Part shown: positions 9,151 to 19,960 of the stretch, piece after piece
Numbering within the stretch: the stretch's first letter is position 1
How the letters are laid out: each line of letters opens with the position of its first letter
Source of the DNA: Carpediemonas membranifera
Taxonomy: Eukaryota > Fornicata
Length of the DNA: 64,000 bases
Direction: 5' to 3'
NCBI GenBank assembly: GCA_019828565.1
Contig: JAHDYR010000003.1
Location: 434,001 to 498,000 of the forward strand
Notes under the pieces: generated by a model
Seen by the model: the letters and a program-made list of their open reading frames with translations, nothing else
What the model was told of the DNA's origin: nothing
Database searches by the model: none
Program-made: the position numbers and the translations under genes

Positions 9151-12100
9151 TTACACGTTGTTTGACCGAGGGAGATGGATGCGCAGATGTCCTTTCTTAA
9201 ACATGACCGTGCCGATGCAAGCAACAATAAGAAGGACAGTAATGCTGCATGCAATGCAGAAAGCAAGAAGGCAGAGAGCACTCGTGAAGAGGAAGTCGGA
9301 CATGGTAAACTTGTCGACAAACTCGTCAAGAGTGAGGGTGTCGGTGAAGACGACGGCGTCTGCGTACAGCAACTCAACCACCAAAGCCGCGTCAGACGCG
9401 ACCTCCACAGAGGCCGCAGTGTCTGCACTGGCGATAGACGCGTTGCCGCAGAGAGCGCCGTCGGATTCGAATGTTGTGAGGTTGACTCCATTAAGACGAA
9501 GCTGAAAGTCGCCGGTGTCAGTAAAGGCCGCAGTCGACTCAGTAGGGGTCTGGGCGACGGCCACACAGACAGTGCTGGGGGTATTGGTAAGGGTGCCGCT
9601 GACCGCCTGACCCCCGACAACGGGCTGGAAGTCGAGCTGGCTGACGGCGGCAGCAGTGATAGTAACTTCAGCAGTGCAGTAGAGCGTATTGCCGCTGACC
9701 TCGGCGCCAGTGATGCTGACGGACCCGAAGAAGCTCGCCTCCATGGACTGAGGGCAGGCGTAGCTCTCGGCAACAAGCCTGGCAGTTCCGGTGCTGCTGC
9801 CAATGCTGACAGCGGCGGGTCTGCCTTCAGAGTTAGTGACAGATTCCATGGTGACCGAGACCGTGTTGCTGGTGCCGTCGGACAGAGTGATCGTCATGGT
9901 ATGGGCGCCGTGCTCAATGGATGTGGAGATCGGGACGAACACCGTCTCGCCTGATGTGGCGTTGACAACAGTGACGCCGCCGATCCCAGAGGCGACGATG
10001 CTGGTGACCGTGGTGCCGGAGATGGCGGGGACGGCGAGGGCGACCTTAGTGGAGGTGGAAGTGGGTGATACGTCGAAGAAGTTGGCCTCGATGGTCTTCG
10101 TCACGGTGTAACCGCACGTGTTGTTCACAGTGAGGGTCATGGCGTAGGTTCCGGCAGTGTCCTCATCCCCTGGGTTGAGTGTGAGAGTCGTGCCAGACAC
10201 TGAGGCCCACGCCACGGGTGTGTCCAGGTCAAAGGTCAGTGCCCCGGAGGAGAGAGGGCTCGTGGTGTAGTTGGCAAGGCTGAAGGTCCTCGTGCCGGTC
10301 GAGATGAAGTTGATCTCATTGGGGATGGAGACCTTGCTGTCATCAATGCTCAGTGCTGAGAGAGCGATCGTGCCGGTGATCGTCTCATCGTTGAGTGTTG
10401 CCTCTACAGCAACGTATCCATAGAAAGCGGAGCACTGGATGTCTCCTGAGGACACCTGACAGGCGGAGGTGTCGTTGATGGCAGTGACAGTCGCACTCTG
10501 CCCGTCAAGTGTCGAGACGGGCGTCACAGTCCACACGCCGTCGGAGTGCGCTGCCAGTGCTGATTCAGGGATCTGGTAGCAGCCCCTGCGGTTGTCAAGG
10601 GCTATCCAGTCAGTTGGGCAGGCCGTGCAGTCGTCCGTACCTCCCAGGGAGTAGTAACCAGAGTCACACAGGGTCTGGCTCGCCCGGTCGGTGGTAGGGT
10701 AATAGCCGGCGTCCACAGTCTTGCAGGAGGTCTGGCCCGTTTCATCCTGGTACTGGCCAGTCGAGCAGGCGACGATGCCGGTGTGGTCGTCGGTCGAGAC
10801 ATAGCCGGCGGGGGCGGGGAAGCATTCAATGGCGCCAATGCCACCGAACGAGAAGTAGCCGGCCTCCGTGCACTGGGTCTGCTGGTTGTAGTCGGTGACG
10901 GCGACGTAGTACCCGGGGCTGGCGTCGGTGCAGTAATCACCGTCGAGATACTGTCCGGGCTGGCAGGGCGACGAGCTCATGGTGCAGGCGTCCGCGAGGC
11001 TGTTCACACGGCGCGTGTTAGCGGGGCATGGGACGCAGCCAGAGTCCGAGTTGACCTCGTCGATGGCGCAGAGGAAGGCAGCGCTGTAGACAGCACCGTC
11101 GTCAGTGCCGAATGCAGGGGCGCCGATGGCCATGATGAAGTGGTGGGCGCTGGTGTCGATCAGGTCGGCAGCCGCCCCGAAGGAGATCTGGTCAGTTGAC
11201 TCGGCAAAGGGAATCAGAGCAAACAGTGTGAATTCCCCGCCGCCCCTGTGCTGGTAGACGGCCACGGCCTGGTTGGTGGTGTCGCCAAGGATGAGGAGGT
11301 CGCCGCTGACCTTGACGGAGTCAAACGATGACCCGGCCACAGTCATGGTTGAGCTGACGGTGAGGGAGGTGGCGGTGGCCTCGAGGACAGTGATGATCTC
11401 ACCAGATACGATAGTGACAAAGCGGTCGAATCCAGCGATCATGGAGGAGGCTGGAAGGGTTGATGAGACTTTGAACCACTCGTAGCCGCCGGTGCTCGTG
11501 TCGATAATGTCCCACGTGATGCTGCCGGACGCCACGATGAAGCTGACGTCGTCAATTGTCACAAAGGCGAGGCCATATGGCCCGATTCCAGAGATCCCAC
11601 TGACCGGCGTCATGATTTCAGACCAGACGTCGGAGTAGGCCCACACCACGAGGTCCACGCTAAAGCTCGACTTCACCTGGGCCGCCACCATGGAGTCATT
11701 GGCAGCGATGGCGTACGGGTTAGTGGAGGAATGCACGGCGAACGTGTCGGTGGGGGTGGTCGGGTCGACCGAGTTCTTGGGGTAGACGTGGACGTTGCCG
11801 CCCTCGATGACGTAGAAGTTGGTGGCGTCCGCAACCAGGCCGGTGCCGGGGTTGGAGAATGAAGTTGATGAGCTCAGTGAGAGGTCGAGGCCGTATGCGG
11901 TGGCAGAGAGAGTCGACCCGGTCGTGACAATGAGCGAAGAGTCCATAGAAACGCTCGTCCCGACCTCACTGCCGCTGCTGTACTCGTAGTAGGTCATGCT
12001 GGTGCTGTTGTAGCATGTGCTGGCCGAGTCCTCTGAGTTGAAGCCCGTGGAGCAGGGTGTGGAGGTGGTGTGGTTGAAGTCGGCGACAAAGGTGCCGGCA

Positions 12101-13437
12101 ACGGCGTCAATGCAGCTGCTCTGGCCATAAGCGGACTGGTACTGACCTGAGGAGCACGAGTGGCAGAACACCTGGCCGGGCAGGGGCTGGTATGTGCCAG
12201 GGGGGCATGGGTAGCACGTCGTGCCGGAGAAGAAGTGGCCGGTCTCGCAGGACCCGAAGAACAGCGCATGGGACGCGTTAAGGCTGGCGACATTCATGCT
12301 GGTGGCGCTGAGTTCGAGAGTGGCACCAATTTGTGTCTCTCCGGACGGCACCGTCATGACGCCGGGCAGCGTCGTCGCAGTCCAGCTGGGGGTCGTCTCA
12401 TTCACGGTGTAGGCGAACACAGTGCCCTCAGAGTCATTGTAGAGGGGGTCCCCGATGAGGAGGTACTGGTCAGAGGCAGCGACAGTGGTGCCGAAGCCGA
12501 CGCTGGTGGAGTCTGAGTGGTCTGTGGCCAGGAACTGGTGAACGGTCTCGCTGTTGAACAGGCCCGTGGATTCATCGAGAGTGAATGCGTACACGGTGCC
12601 GACAGTGTCGTCGTTATCATCCATGTAAAGGGCATCGCCAAGGTAGATCATCGAGGAAGTCACCGCGACAGATATGTCGGTGCCGATAATGATGGTCTCA
12701 GATGCCGTAGTGATGGCCTCGCTCATGAGGGCGTCCGTGGCCGAGGTGAGCGATGCAGTGATGGGAAGGCGGTAGGTGGCCACAGCAGAGTTGGTGACAA
12801 GGACAAAGAGATCGCCGAAGATGGCAAGGGCGCGGCAGTGGACAACGCTGAAGCCGCTGCCATTGGCTACGGTGTAGTCGCTCCAGGAGGCGTTGGCATA
12901 AGTCAAGGCGAGCACAGTGACCTTCTTGGCGTTGTACCCAATAAGCACGGTGTCATCAGAGACTGCAATGGAGGATGGATCGTTGGTGTGGCTGGTCGTG
13001 TAGTAGGCCTCGTCGATGGGAAGCTGCTGGCCGGCCCAGGTGTGTGTGGTGGTATCATACTGGGAAAGGTCGATGACAACGACAATGGTAGCTGCGGTAT
13101 CGGAATTCGTCACCTTGCCTGCAACTACCAGCCAATGGTCCGAAGAACTGACAATGATAGAGCTCAAGACGCAATCACTGTCAGCGGAGCACTCATCAAA
13201 AAGATCAGTCAGGAGAAGGACACGCTCGGCACTCTGTGTCCATGCAGTATCAATGGTATCATATCCGGATAAATGAATTGCTGTATCGTTCCAGTCCGCG
13301 AGGAATGCGAGATTGGAGCCAGCATGTGAAGTAAAACCACTGTAGAGAGTGCTGTCGCCAGGCAGAATCGTGCTGAATGTCATACATCCAGCAATGAACA
13401 GTGCAATAAGCAGTAACTGCAGTGATTGCTGCAGCAT
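9151..13437 (-). CDS. Large type I membrane surface protein with GCC2/GCC3-like cysteine repeats
   Basis: 1428 residues from ATG 13437. A signal peptide (MLQQSLQLLLIALFIAGC) is followed by a long extracellular region made of two beta-rich, propeller-like halves (about residues 25-390 and 490-785). Each half is followed by a cysteine-rich module (about 395-480 and 790-956) with PCPPGTYQPLPG, CSSGQYQSAYGQSSC and CSTGQYQDETGQTSC. These resemble the GCC2/GCC3 (ephrin-receptor-like) repeat. Residues 960-1375 look like Ig/cadherin-type beta domains rich in Thr and Ser. A transmembrane helix lies at about 1385-1412 with a short basic tail (KKGHLRIHLPRSNNV). Probably an adhesion or environment-facing protein. 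The repeated internal layout suggests an ancient duplication. Confidence 0.82.
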   Translation of the reverse strand: MLQQSLQLLLIALFIAGCMTFSTILPGDSTLYSGFTSHAGSNLAFLADWNDTAIHLSGYDTIDTAWTQSAERVLLLTDLFDECSADSDCVLSSIIVSSSDHWLVVAGKVTNSDTAATIVVVIDLSQYDTTTHTWAGQQLPIDEAYYTTSHTNDPSSIAVSDDTVLIGYNAKKVTVLALTYANASWSDYTVANGSGFSVVHCRALAIFGDLFVLVTNSAVATYRLPITASLTSATDALMSEAITTASETIIIGTDISVAVTSSMIYLGDALYMDDNDDTVGTVYAFTLDESTGLFNSETVHQFLATDHSDSTSVGFGTTVAASDQYLLIGDPLYNDSEGTVFAYTVNETTPSWTATTLPGVMTVPSGETQIGATLELSATSMNVASLNASHALFFGSCETGHFFSGTTCYPCPPGTYQPLPGQVFCHSCSSGQYQSAYGQSSCIDAVAGTFVADFNHTTSTPCSTGFNSEDSASTCYNSTSMTYYEYSSGSEVGTSVSMDSSLIVTTGSTLSATAYGLDLSLSSSTSFSNPGTGLVADATNFYVIEGGNVHVYPKNSVDPTTPTDTFAVHSSTNPYAIAANDSMVAAQVKSSFSVDLVVWAYSDVWSEIMTPVSGISGIGPYGLAFVTIDDVSFIVASGSITWDIIDTSTGGYEWFKVSSTLPASSMIAGFDRFVTIVSGEIITVLEATATSLTVSSTMTVAGSSFDSVKVSGDLLILGDTTNQAVAVYQHRGGGEFTLFALIPFAESTDQISFGAAADLIDTSAHHFIMAIGAPAFGTDDGAVYSAAFLCAIDEVNSDSGCVPCPANTRRVNSLADACTMSSSPCQPGQYLDGDYCTDASPGYYVAVTDYNQQTQCTEAGYFSFGGIGAIECFPAPAGYVSTDDHTGIVACSTGQYQDETGQTSCKTVDAGYYPTTDRASQTLCDSGYYSLGGTDDCTACPTDWIALDNRRGCYQIPESALAAHSDGVWTVTPVSTLDGQSATVTAINDTSACQVSSGDIQCSAFYGYVAVEATLNDETITGTIALSALSIDDSKVSIPNEINFISTGTRTFSLANYTTSPLSSGALTFDLDTPVAWASVSGTTLTLNPGDEDTAGTYAMTLTVNNTCGYTVTKTIEANFFDVSPTSTSTKVALAVPAISGTTVTSIVASGIGGVTVVNATSGETVFVPISTSIEHGAHTMTITLSDGTSNTVSVTMESVTNSEGRPAAVSIGSSTGTARLVAESYACPQSMEASFFGSVSITGAEVSGNTLYCTAEVTITAAAVSQLDFQPVVGGQAVSGTLTNTPSTVCVAVAQTPTESTAAFTDTGDFQLRLNGVNLTTFESDGALCGNASIASADTAASVEVASDAALVVELLYADAVVFTDTLTLDEFVDKFTMSDFLFTSALCLLAFCIACSITVLLIVACIGTVMFKKGHLRIHLPRSNNV

Positions 13438-14149
13438 GCTTTGGCTTCGAATTTGCTTGTGGGAAAAAGAAATTTTCCAAATTGTCCGAATCTACTGTAA
13501 TGGCAGCGAAATTGCCGCCCTAACGTCGCCTGCCAAGCATTGATGATCGTATTTAGCGTTGTTTCCCCATCTTTCCGTTTCAAGTACAAATTGGACTCTG
13601 CCACAAGCCAAATCGGCTTCGAGAAATGTTAGAGTCAAACAGAAAAGGCTGCAAAAAAGAGGTGTAGCCTGGTACATGTGGTTTAGTCACATTTTCGACC
13701 TTTGCTGCAGGGGGTATATCCTCTCGGGTAAGGATTCAGCTTTTGTTGTTCATTCCTGACAGGACTTATTTTGACTCCCAGCAAAAAGGAACTGTCTGAA
13801 TTATGGACGCCGAGTGGCCTTCTCTCATGGCACTGAATCATGATTTTGTTCTCAGAAGGGGATCGCTTTGCTCGCTTGCACAGTGTCACCACGGGCCTAG
13901 CCAGCAGACTTTTCAAATTCTAGATAAGGTATGCTGCTGCGGCTACAAGTCTCCTCTTATGGCTCTACGGCGGTAACAGGGGGCAAGACGTCTCTCACTG
14001 TCTGGTGCACTTTTACGCCTTGACAAATGGCTTCGCGTGTTTCTTGGCTCCACGGAACTTAATACGATCGGAGCTACTTCTCATTCGTTTATAAAACTGG
14101 TTCATGCCGCTATGGTGATAATTTTAGCGGCAGGCGCATCCTCCCCGTC
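13438..14149. other. Intergenic, nothing recognised
   Basis: Divergent spacer between the surface protein (-) and the small + strand gene. AT-richer than its neighbours. No repeat, RNA gene or convincing ORF seen. Confidence 0.5.
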
Positions 14150-14622
14150 ATGTCACAGACCATCAGCATAATCAGGCTGGATCCAAAGCCTGAGCACGAG
14201 AGTGAGAAGCTCATTCCGAACTTTTATCCGAAGGAGTACATCTGCAAATACTCTGAAAATCCGTTTCTTGAGCCGATGAATGATAGGAGGTCAACTAGCT
14301 TCACATCGCCGCGAACACTGCAAGGTCGTGAATTTGTCGGGTACATCGACGCAGAGAGCGAGTATCAGGACCTGCCCTGCCAGCTCTGCTAAGTTCAACC
14401 AGGACTTGACGCATCGTCGCACCTCGCTATGCGAAAGAACGCCCGCTCGGCACCACGCCAATCGAAACACCTACACATACAGTAACTACGTCACCGGAAT
14501 GGCCCACCACATCGCCGGTCCCAGCAGGCCGATGTTTGCAGCTGTGCTGACGTCCATGAAGAAGACGCTTTGTGGAAGCCCTGGAGAAGACGATATCCCT
14601 ACCGACTTAAAACGTGAGTAGG
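14150..14622 (+). CDS. Small protein of unknown family, two frames
   Basis: Starts at ATG 14150 (MSQTISIIRLDPKPEHESEK). The first frame stops at about 14392 and the natural continuation is in the next frame from about 14390 (FNQDLTHRRTSLCERTPARH ...), ending at TGA about 14622. The switch around 14380-14400 could be a small intron or an indel. No domain recognised. Charged, no membrane segment, N-terminus rich in Pro and Glu. Reading the two parts as one gene is inference from their adjacency and similar codon use. Confidence 0.4.
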
Positions 14623-14849
14623 AGGGAGACAGGGCAGTGTTGCGCAGTATAAACACATTGTTCGGCCCTTCAATAGCACAAAGCCGTGTACCGCGCAGGA
14701 TTAGAATTGTTGAGTCTAAAGGGGGGGGCTGACAGCCTAAGCCTTCACATGAACCCCCAGTAAACATCTCTGACGCTACAAGCCGTGTGACATAAACTGC
14801 TCGTCCAGACTCATCTTGCTCTCGCACTGCGCCATTGCTTGCTGCTCTG

Positions 14850-16655
14850 ATGAAGTTCTCCGGACGCGAGCTTGCTGTTTGTCTTGCGCTTATTATCCTC
14901 TATCCATACTTCTTCAGAGACACTGGAGGTTATGTACTCTATCAACACAGTCTTCGTGAGTTCCCCGTGTATGCTAATGAGGGTACTATCCCCTCCACGG
15001 CCTTCACTCCTCAGATACAAATGGTTAAGCGCACTATTGTGACGTCCGACCCGTTTAATCACACGGCCACTTCCACGCTAACCATCTCGGCGCCCAATGC
15101 GGTGATGAGCGGGCCGAACGACAAGTCGATCCAGTTCATATCGCTATGGCCTCTGCTCAACCATGCAATGGACAATAGCGGCTCATCCTATCAGAACGCC
15201 TACACCATGCACAACGACGATGAGATCAATGACATGACCCCAGGCTCCATGGCCGAGTTCACCCACGAGCACGTCAAGTCCAGCCTGGCAAAGAACCGAG
15301 AGACGGTTGACATCTCTGTTGAGGGCTCCATCGCTGCATTTGCCATGGGGCCTATGCTTGGGATGACATCCTCAAAGATCCCCACTACCCACATGGCATG
15401 CCTCACAGATGCCCTGGAACTGACAGTTTCCGGCCCAGTCAGTGCCCTGAAGACAGCCAGGATCACGCTGTGGTCAGCGGACGTGTCATCGCTCTTATTC
15501 TGCAACACGAACTCGAGGACCGACCTGTGCCCCTTCCAGACGCTGTCGGATGCCCACGTCGCTCTAGCTGGGGACTCAGTCCTAGTTGCTGTCACTGGGC
15601 GGACTGCTGCTTCTCCGCTGGCCAAGACCATATTCATCCACCGCATTCAGACCAACAATACCGGAATTCCTCGGCCCATCGAGGGATGGCCCGAGCCTGT
15701 CTCAGTCAACTACCCCCACGCCCTGTCCGACAGTCCCCTGACCCTGGTCTTCCAGTCCACAGGCAAGCCGTACCTCTTACTGCAAAGGTACCTAACCTCC
15801 AAGGGCGTCGAGGCCCAGCGGTCACCTCACTCTGACCGCCACGCGTTACAGGTGGCCAGACTGCAGCACGCTGAGACACTGGGGGAGGATGCTAGCGTGC
15901 TGACTGTGCCCCAGGACCGGTGGGGTCCGGCCGACACGGTCGTGTATCGCGGGGAAGACACCATCACCTTCGTAGACCTGGAGACAGGAGCAGTCCTGGC
16001 CTGTTTCCTGGTCAACCCCAGTGTGACGATTACTGCGGCGTCTACTGGTCTCATCGCCTTCTACCAGATTGGGCAGACTGGCTATGCCGTCACTCTGGAC
16101 TCCAGCGGAGCTGAGGGTCTATGGTCTGTCCCTATAGACCGCTCCATGGTTGGTAGGAACGGTATGGAGGGCAAGAGTATCCTGCCGCCTGTCGACACTG
16201 AGCCGAGGCCCCAGCTGCTTGGTGACAGCGTTGTGTTCCTCTGTGCTGACGGGATCAGGGCTTTTAAGGCAGACCGTACTGCCAAGGAGACGTGGACATG
16301 GCTGTCTCCCCCCGGCTCGAATGCGGAGCTGTCTGTACACTCAACCGGATCTGATGCCGTTCTTCTCTGGACTGACGAGGACCATATCAGGATGTTCGGT
16401 CGGCACGGGGACCTGCAGCTTGAGACGCACCTACCACTGGGTACAGATCGCAGGGTTAGCGTCGGCGACCTCTTGGGCTATGAGGCGGTGACCGTCTTCA
16501 CCAACACCGAGGCCGGATCCACCATGGATGTCTGGATGAAGGTGCCCAGTCCCCATCTCGCAACAGCGACGAAGGCTATGGTGCTTGTTGTCGCTGGGGT
16601 GGCCGTTGTTTTCGGGATGAGGGTCTCCACCAAGGCCAAGGTCCGGAGGGATTGA
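14850..16655 (+). CDS. Membrane protein with N- and C-terminal hydrophobic segments, unknown family
   Basis: About 601 residues from ATG 14850; the frame is open slightly further upstream but without ATG. An N-terminal hydrophobic segment (VCLALIILYPYFF, residues 10-22) acts as a signal anchor, and a second one near the C-terminus (MVLVVAGVAVVFGM) is followed by a basic tail ending KAKVRRD. Between them lie about 540 residues of beta-rich sequence with repeated strand-turn patterns such as GEDTITFVDLETGAVLACF and GDSVVFLCADGIRAF. This resembles a PQQ/WD-type propeller without diagnostic motifs. Probably faces the secretory lumen or outside. Confidence 0.65.
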   Translation: MKFSGRELAVCLALIILYPYFFRDTGGYVLYQHSLREFPVYANEGTIPSTAFTPQIQMVKRTIVTSDPFNHTATSTLTISAPNAVMSGPNDKSIQFISLWPLLNHAMDNSGSSYQNAYTMHNDDEINDMTPGSMAEFTHEHVKSSLAKNRETVDISVEGSIAAFAMGPMLGMTSSKIPTTHMACLTDALELTVSGPVSALKTARITLWSADVSSLLFCNTNSRTDLCPFQTLSDAHVALAGDSVLVAVTGRTAASPLAKTIFIHRIQTNNTGIPRPIEGWPEPVSVNYPHALSDSPLTLVFQSTGKPYLLLQRYLTSKGVEAQRSPHSDRHALQVARLQHAETLGEDASVLTVPQDRWGPADTVVYRGEDTITFVDLETGAVLACFLVNPSVTITAASTGLIAFYQIGQTGYAVTLDSSGAEGLWSVPIDRSMVGRNGMEGKSILPPVDTEPRPQLLGDSVVFLCADGIRAFKADRTAKETWTWLSPPGSNAELSVHSTGSDAVLLWTDEDHIRMFGRHGDLQLETHLPLGTDRRVSVGDLLGYEAVTVFTNTEAGSTMDVWMKVPSPHLATATKAMVLVVAGVAVVFGMRVSTKAKVRRD

Positions 16656-16871
16656 GGGCACTCGTTTGATTCGTTTGATTGTAAATCACTGCTTCCATCA
16701 ATACCCTGCCAGTTGTCGCCGGATTGTGCTCTCGTGATCTTTGTGAGAGTGATTGTGGTATTTACATGACTATGTAGACGCAGTTAGACCCATTATCACC
16801 GCGTAGGAGGTATACCCCTTAAACACTTCACACTTGTTTCCAGACTTCAGTAATTACTACGGTTTGACGCA
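16656..16871. other. Spacer that should contain the 5' LTR and leader of E_E
   Basis: No gene. If the gag start at 16872 belongs to E_E, its 5' LTR must lie here. I cannot delimit it because the 3' LTR of E_E is not in the window. Confidence 0.4.
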
Positions 16872-17151
16872 ATGGGAGAAGACGTAACGATAGGTCCACC
16901 GATGAAGGACCTCACGATCGAAGAGTATATGCGAGTACGAGACATCTACGACGAGTACAGCCTGGAGGCAGACGACGGCAAGCACCGTAAGCCTTTTCAC
17001 TCCCTGGTCAAGCCTGCGTTGAAGAGACAGGTTTTACGCGAGACAGGGAAGTCCAGGATCGACGAGTTCGTGGAGCCGACATGTGCGACGAACGGTAACG
17101 GATCGGTGTCGACTCAGCAGTACATGAAGCATCATGACGACGTCAAGAAGG
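16872..17151 (+). CDS. E_E gag, N-terminal fragment
   Basis: Opens with ATG GGA GAA GAC and runs 93 codons to the R0 LTR at 17152. The residues beyond that come from the LTR. Joined at the 4-bp target duplication (AAGG here, CCTT at 51520-51523 on the other strand) to the sequence left of the second R0 LTR, the frame continues as DDVKK|ARRAHQKKEDAFW into the rest of gag at 51523-51041 (-). The fragment is charged and helical, as expected of a capsid-type N-terminus. It shows that E_E originally ran on the + strand here and was split by R0. Confidence 0.7.
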
Positions 17152-17231
17152 TGTGCCGAATCAAGGCAAGAACTGGTGAAGTGGTTTAAACTGACAAAAC
17201 TCACTGGAGCAACGAGACAGGAAACGCCACA
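17152..17231 (-). repeat. R0 copy 1 3' LTR (80 bp)
   Basis: Same 80 bp as at 43262-43341 and, inverted, 51524-51603, with TGTG...CACA ends. The pol stop codon (17201-17203) lies inside it. A purine-rich tract (AGGAGGGGCAGGA in coding sense) touches it on the inner side. Confidence 0.9.
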
Positions 17232-19910
17232 TCCTGCCCCTCCTCAAGATCCTTGAGGATTAGCTTGCCCTTGGGGTGGTTGGCCAGACTGGCCATCGGC
17301 TCCTCGGTGGCCTCCGAGGCCGGGAAGCCATCCCATTCGATCAGAAATGTGTGAGCGTCTCTGTCGCAAGACAGGATGCGGGATGGGAGGAACTCCTCCC
17401 GATCACCGACGGCAAACATTCGCATCTGCTCAAGCGTGGCGTCGGCGTCAAAGAGAAAGAGCTTGTCCTGGTGGACAGTGCGCTCCGACAAATCGACAAG
17501 ATGCTGAATGGTGACAGCCTTGTTTTCCCCTATGCTGACCACCTTAAAGGGGCCAATGGCACCGTGGAGCTTGGTCTCTCTCTCGTTGGCTAGGAGGACG
17601 AAGTCGCCCGCTTTGAACTGCGCTGTGACAGCGGATCTTGACCTGATGATGCGCTCCTGCTTCGCCACCGCCTTCGCGCGCAGCCCGTCAAGGTACGACT
17701 GAAGGTCGAACATGTAGTCGTCCAGAGAAGCCAGTGGCTCGGTCTCGGCCCTGTCAGCCGGCTCGTGTACAAACGTGAGGCCGGAGGGGTAGCCGAAGAG
17801 GAGTTGGTGCGGGGTGAACCCCGTTGCGGAGTGACGAGAGTGATTGATGACATGTTGCACGTACGGCACCAGCGGGGACCAGTTGCTGTGTGTGTTAAAC
17901 TTCGCGCAAAGGAGGCGGAGATGCCGTTTGATCTCGTAATTCACGCGCTCTACGATCCCGTTCGACGCCGGGTGGTACGGCAGAGTGCGGTGGTGTGTAA
18001 CGTTGAGGCGTCTGAGGAGGGCATTGAGGACCCTGTTCACAAACTCCGGGCCATTGTCAGTCCGAATTGTGGTTGGTAGGCCATGTCTGCCCATGATGGC
18101 GGTCCAAATTGCCCCTGCGACGGAGTCCGCGGTGTGGTTGGGCATGGGTACAAGCTCCACATAACGCGTGAATGCGTCAATGATGACCAGGATAAACCTG
18201 TTGCCCCATGCGTCTGTATGAAGGGGGCCGACTGTGTCGACCGAGACGGTGTCAAACGGTGTGTGTACCATGGTGGACGCGAGAGCCGACTCTCTGAAAC
18301 GGGCGAGTCGCGCCTTCTGGCACAGGGCACACTTGCTCACGTAAGAACGACAGTCGTCGATGACGGCTGGCCAGGTGAAACCCATCGCGCGTAGGTTAGC
18401 GGCTGTGTTGACGGCGCCGGCGTGGTAGCGGTGGGCCTCGGCGATGAGCTTCGCCTTCAAGTCGGTAGCTCCCTCGGGGATAACGGCGACCCCATCGTGA
18501 ACGTGGAGACCGTCGGCGTCAGTGGGCAGGCGCGAAACCGAGGGGTCGGCGGCCTGAGCTGCTCGCACCTCCGTGGACAGGTTGACGGCCGCAACCACGG
18601 GTGGCCGCGACAAACTGTCGGCAACGACATTGTCTGCGCCCTTGACATGCTCGATGGAGTAGGGGTACTCCGCTAGTATCGTTCGCCAACGAGTGAGCTT
18701 CCGATTGCCTTCCTCGCTCTTGATGACCATAGTGACGAGGTTCTTGTGATCCGTGCGGATGAGGAAAGGTTTGAGCTTCAACAGAGGAGCTAAATCTGCC
18801 CGGGTAACACAATGTATGATCCCGTATAGCTCCTGGTCCACAGTGGCCCATCTGCGCTGGGTTTCTGTGAACTTGTGCCCGAAAAAGGAGATGGGGAGTC
18901 GCGACTCGTCATCGGAGACCTGCCATAACACACCGCCGCAGGCAACGTCGGAGGCATCCGTCTCCAGGATCCAGGTCTTAGAGACGTCCGGCAGAGCCAG
19001 AATGGTGTCGGCAGTCGCGCGGCGCTTCAGTTCAGCGTAGGCCGCATCGTGAACCTCCCCCCACTGCGTGGTGATGTCTGCCTCGGGGCGGAGTAGTTGG
19101 TGGAGCGGCTCGGCGGCCTCGCTCAGCCCATCGATGAAGCGGGCCAGGAAGTTAAACTTGCCGAGAACTCGGCGAAGCTCCTTGATGGTCGTGGGCCGTG
19201 GCATATCGAGCAGGGCCTGCTTACGGCTCTCGGAAACACGATGGCCATCGCGGTTGAGCACGAAACCGAGGGCTTCCGTCTCGGGTGCACCAAGGGTGCA
19301 CTTTTCGGCCTTCAGCCGAAGACGGTGCTGGCGCAGGCGTGTCAGTAGTTGTCGTGTTCTGGCGAGGTACACTTCGGCGTCGTTGGCATAGTTCAATATG
19401 TCGTCGACGTAGACGCTCGTGCCCTCCACGCCGCGAAGGGCGTCATCCATTGCACGTTGGAAACGTCCAGGGGCGTTCGTGAGGCCAAAAGGAAGGTGCA
19501 CGTACTCGAACTGACCCCCTGGTACGACGAACGCCGTCAAGGAGCAGACAGAAGGGTCGAGGACCATCTGATTATACCCCGAACGCAGGTCCAGGCTGCC
19601 AAAGAACGAGCAACCTGATGCGCTGTTGATGAAATCACGGGTGTCCGGGAGCGGGTACGCGTCCTTGACCGTGACCGCGTTAAGGGCGTTGTAGGCCACG
19701 CAGAAGCGCTTCTGGCCGCCCTTCTTGTCCGCTAGAACGTGTGGGGACGCGACCGTGCTGACGCTCGGTCGTATGATGCCCTCGTCCAGCAGTCGCTGGA
19801 TCTCCTGCTGAATTACGTCGAGGTGACCCTTGATGGGTCGCGGCTTAGCCTTGGCAGTGAAAGGCTCCTCGAGTTCAAGTGTGAACGGTGTGAGGGTAGA
19901 CCCCTCAGGC
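17201..19910 (-). CDS. R0 copy 1 pol: RT, RNase H, integrase, chromodomain
   Basis: An uninterrupted ~900-codon frame; its first ~20 codons as an ORF come from the X inverted repeat and are not R0. RT palm residues YVDD lie near 19405, RNase H TDASDVACGG near 18955. The integrase zinc region ends CALCQK near 18325, followed by core acidic residues in SVDTVGP, RTDNGPEF and GIVERVNYE. The C-terminal chromodomain-like part contains LIEWDGFPASE and EEP. Translation ends FPVSLLQ inside the 3' LTR. RT lacks its N-terminus here because the X insertion removed it to the other half. Confidence 0.88.
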
Positions 19911-19960
19911 CATACTGTAAGAATGGCTAGAGTCTCCCGGGAGATACTCTGGAGATACTC
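19911..19960 (+). repeat. X copy A left terminal inverted repeat
   Basis: Begins CATACTGTAAGAATGGCTAG and matches the reverse complement of 31199-31248 with one difference (T/C at position 38). Contains the inner palindrome TCTCCCGGGAGA. Preceded by GC, which also precedes the TIR of copy B in R0 (53478-53479), giving a candidate 2-bp duplication. Confidence 0.9.

Larger units (their letters stand above)
17152..19910 (-). mobile_element. Retrotransposon R0 copy 1, 3' half
   Basis: Runs from the interior break at 19910 (adjacent to the X inverted repeat) down to the 80-bp 3' LTR at 17152-17231. The 5' half of the same copy is at 51524-53479 on the + strand. The two halves meet exactly: one ends ...CCTGCCGC, the other begins GCCTGAGGGG, sharing GC, and the outer flanks share AAGG/CCTT. 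Confidence 0.85.

Noticed and set aside
9175-9954. 259-codon + strand ORF opposite the surface protein
   Set aside because: It is a shadow frame of the 1428-residue - strand protein, which has a signal peptide, cysteine repeats and a membrane segment.
17152-17231. 80-bp repeat as a non-autonomous element (MITE or SINE)
   Set aside because: It occurs exactly at the ends of R0 copies with TG...CA termini, polypurine tract and target duplication, so it is the LTR.
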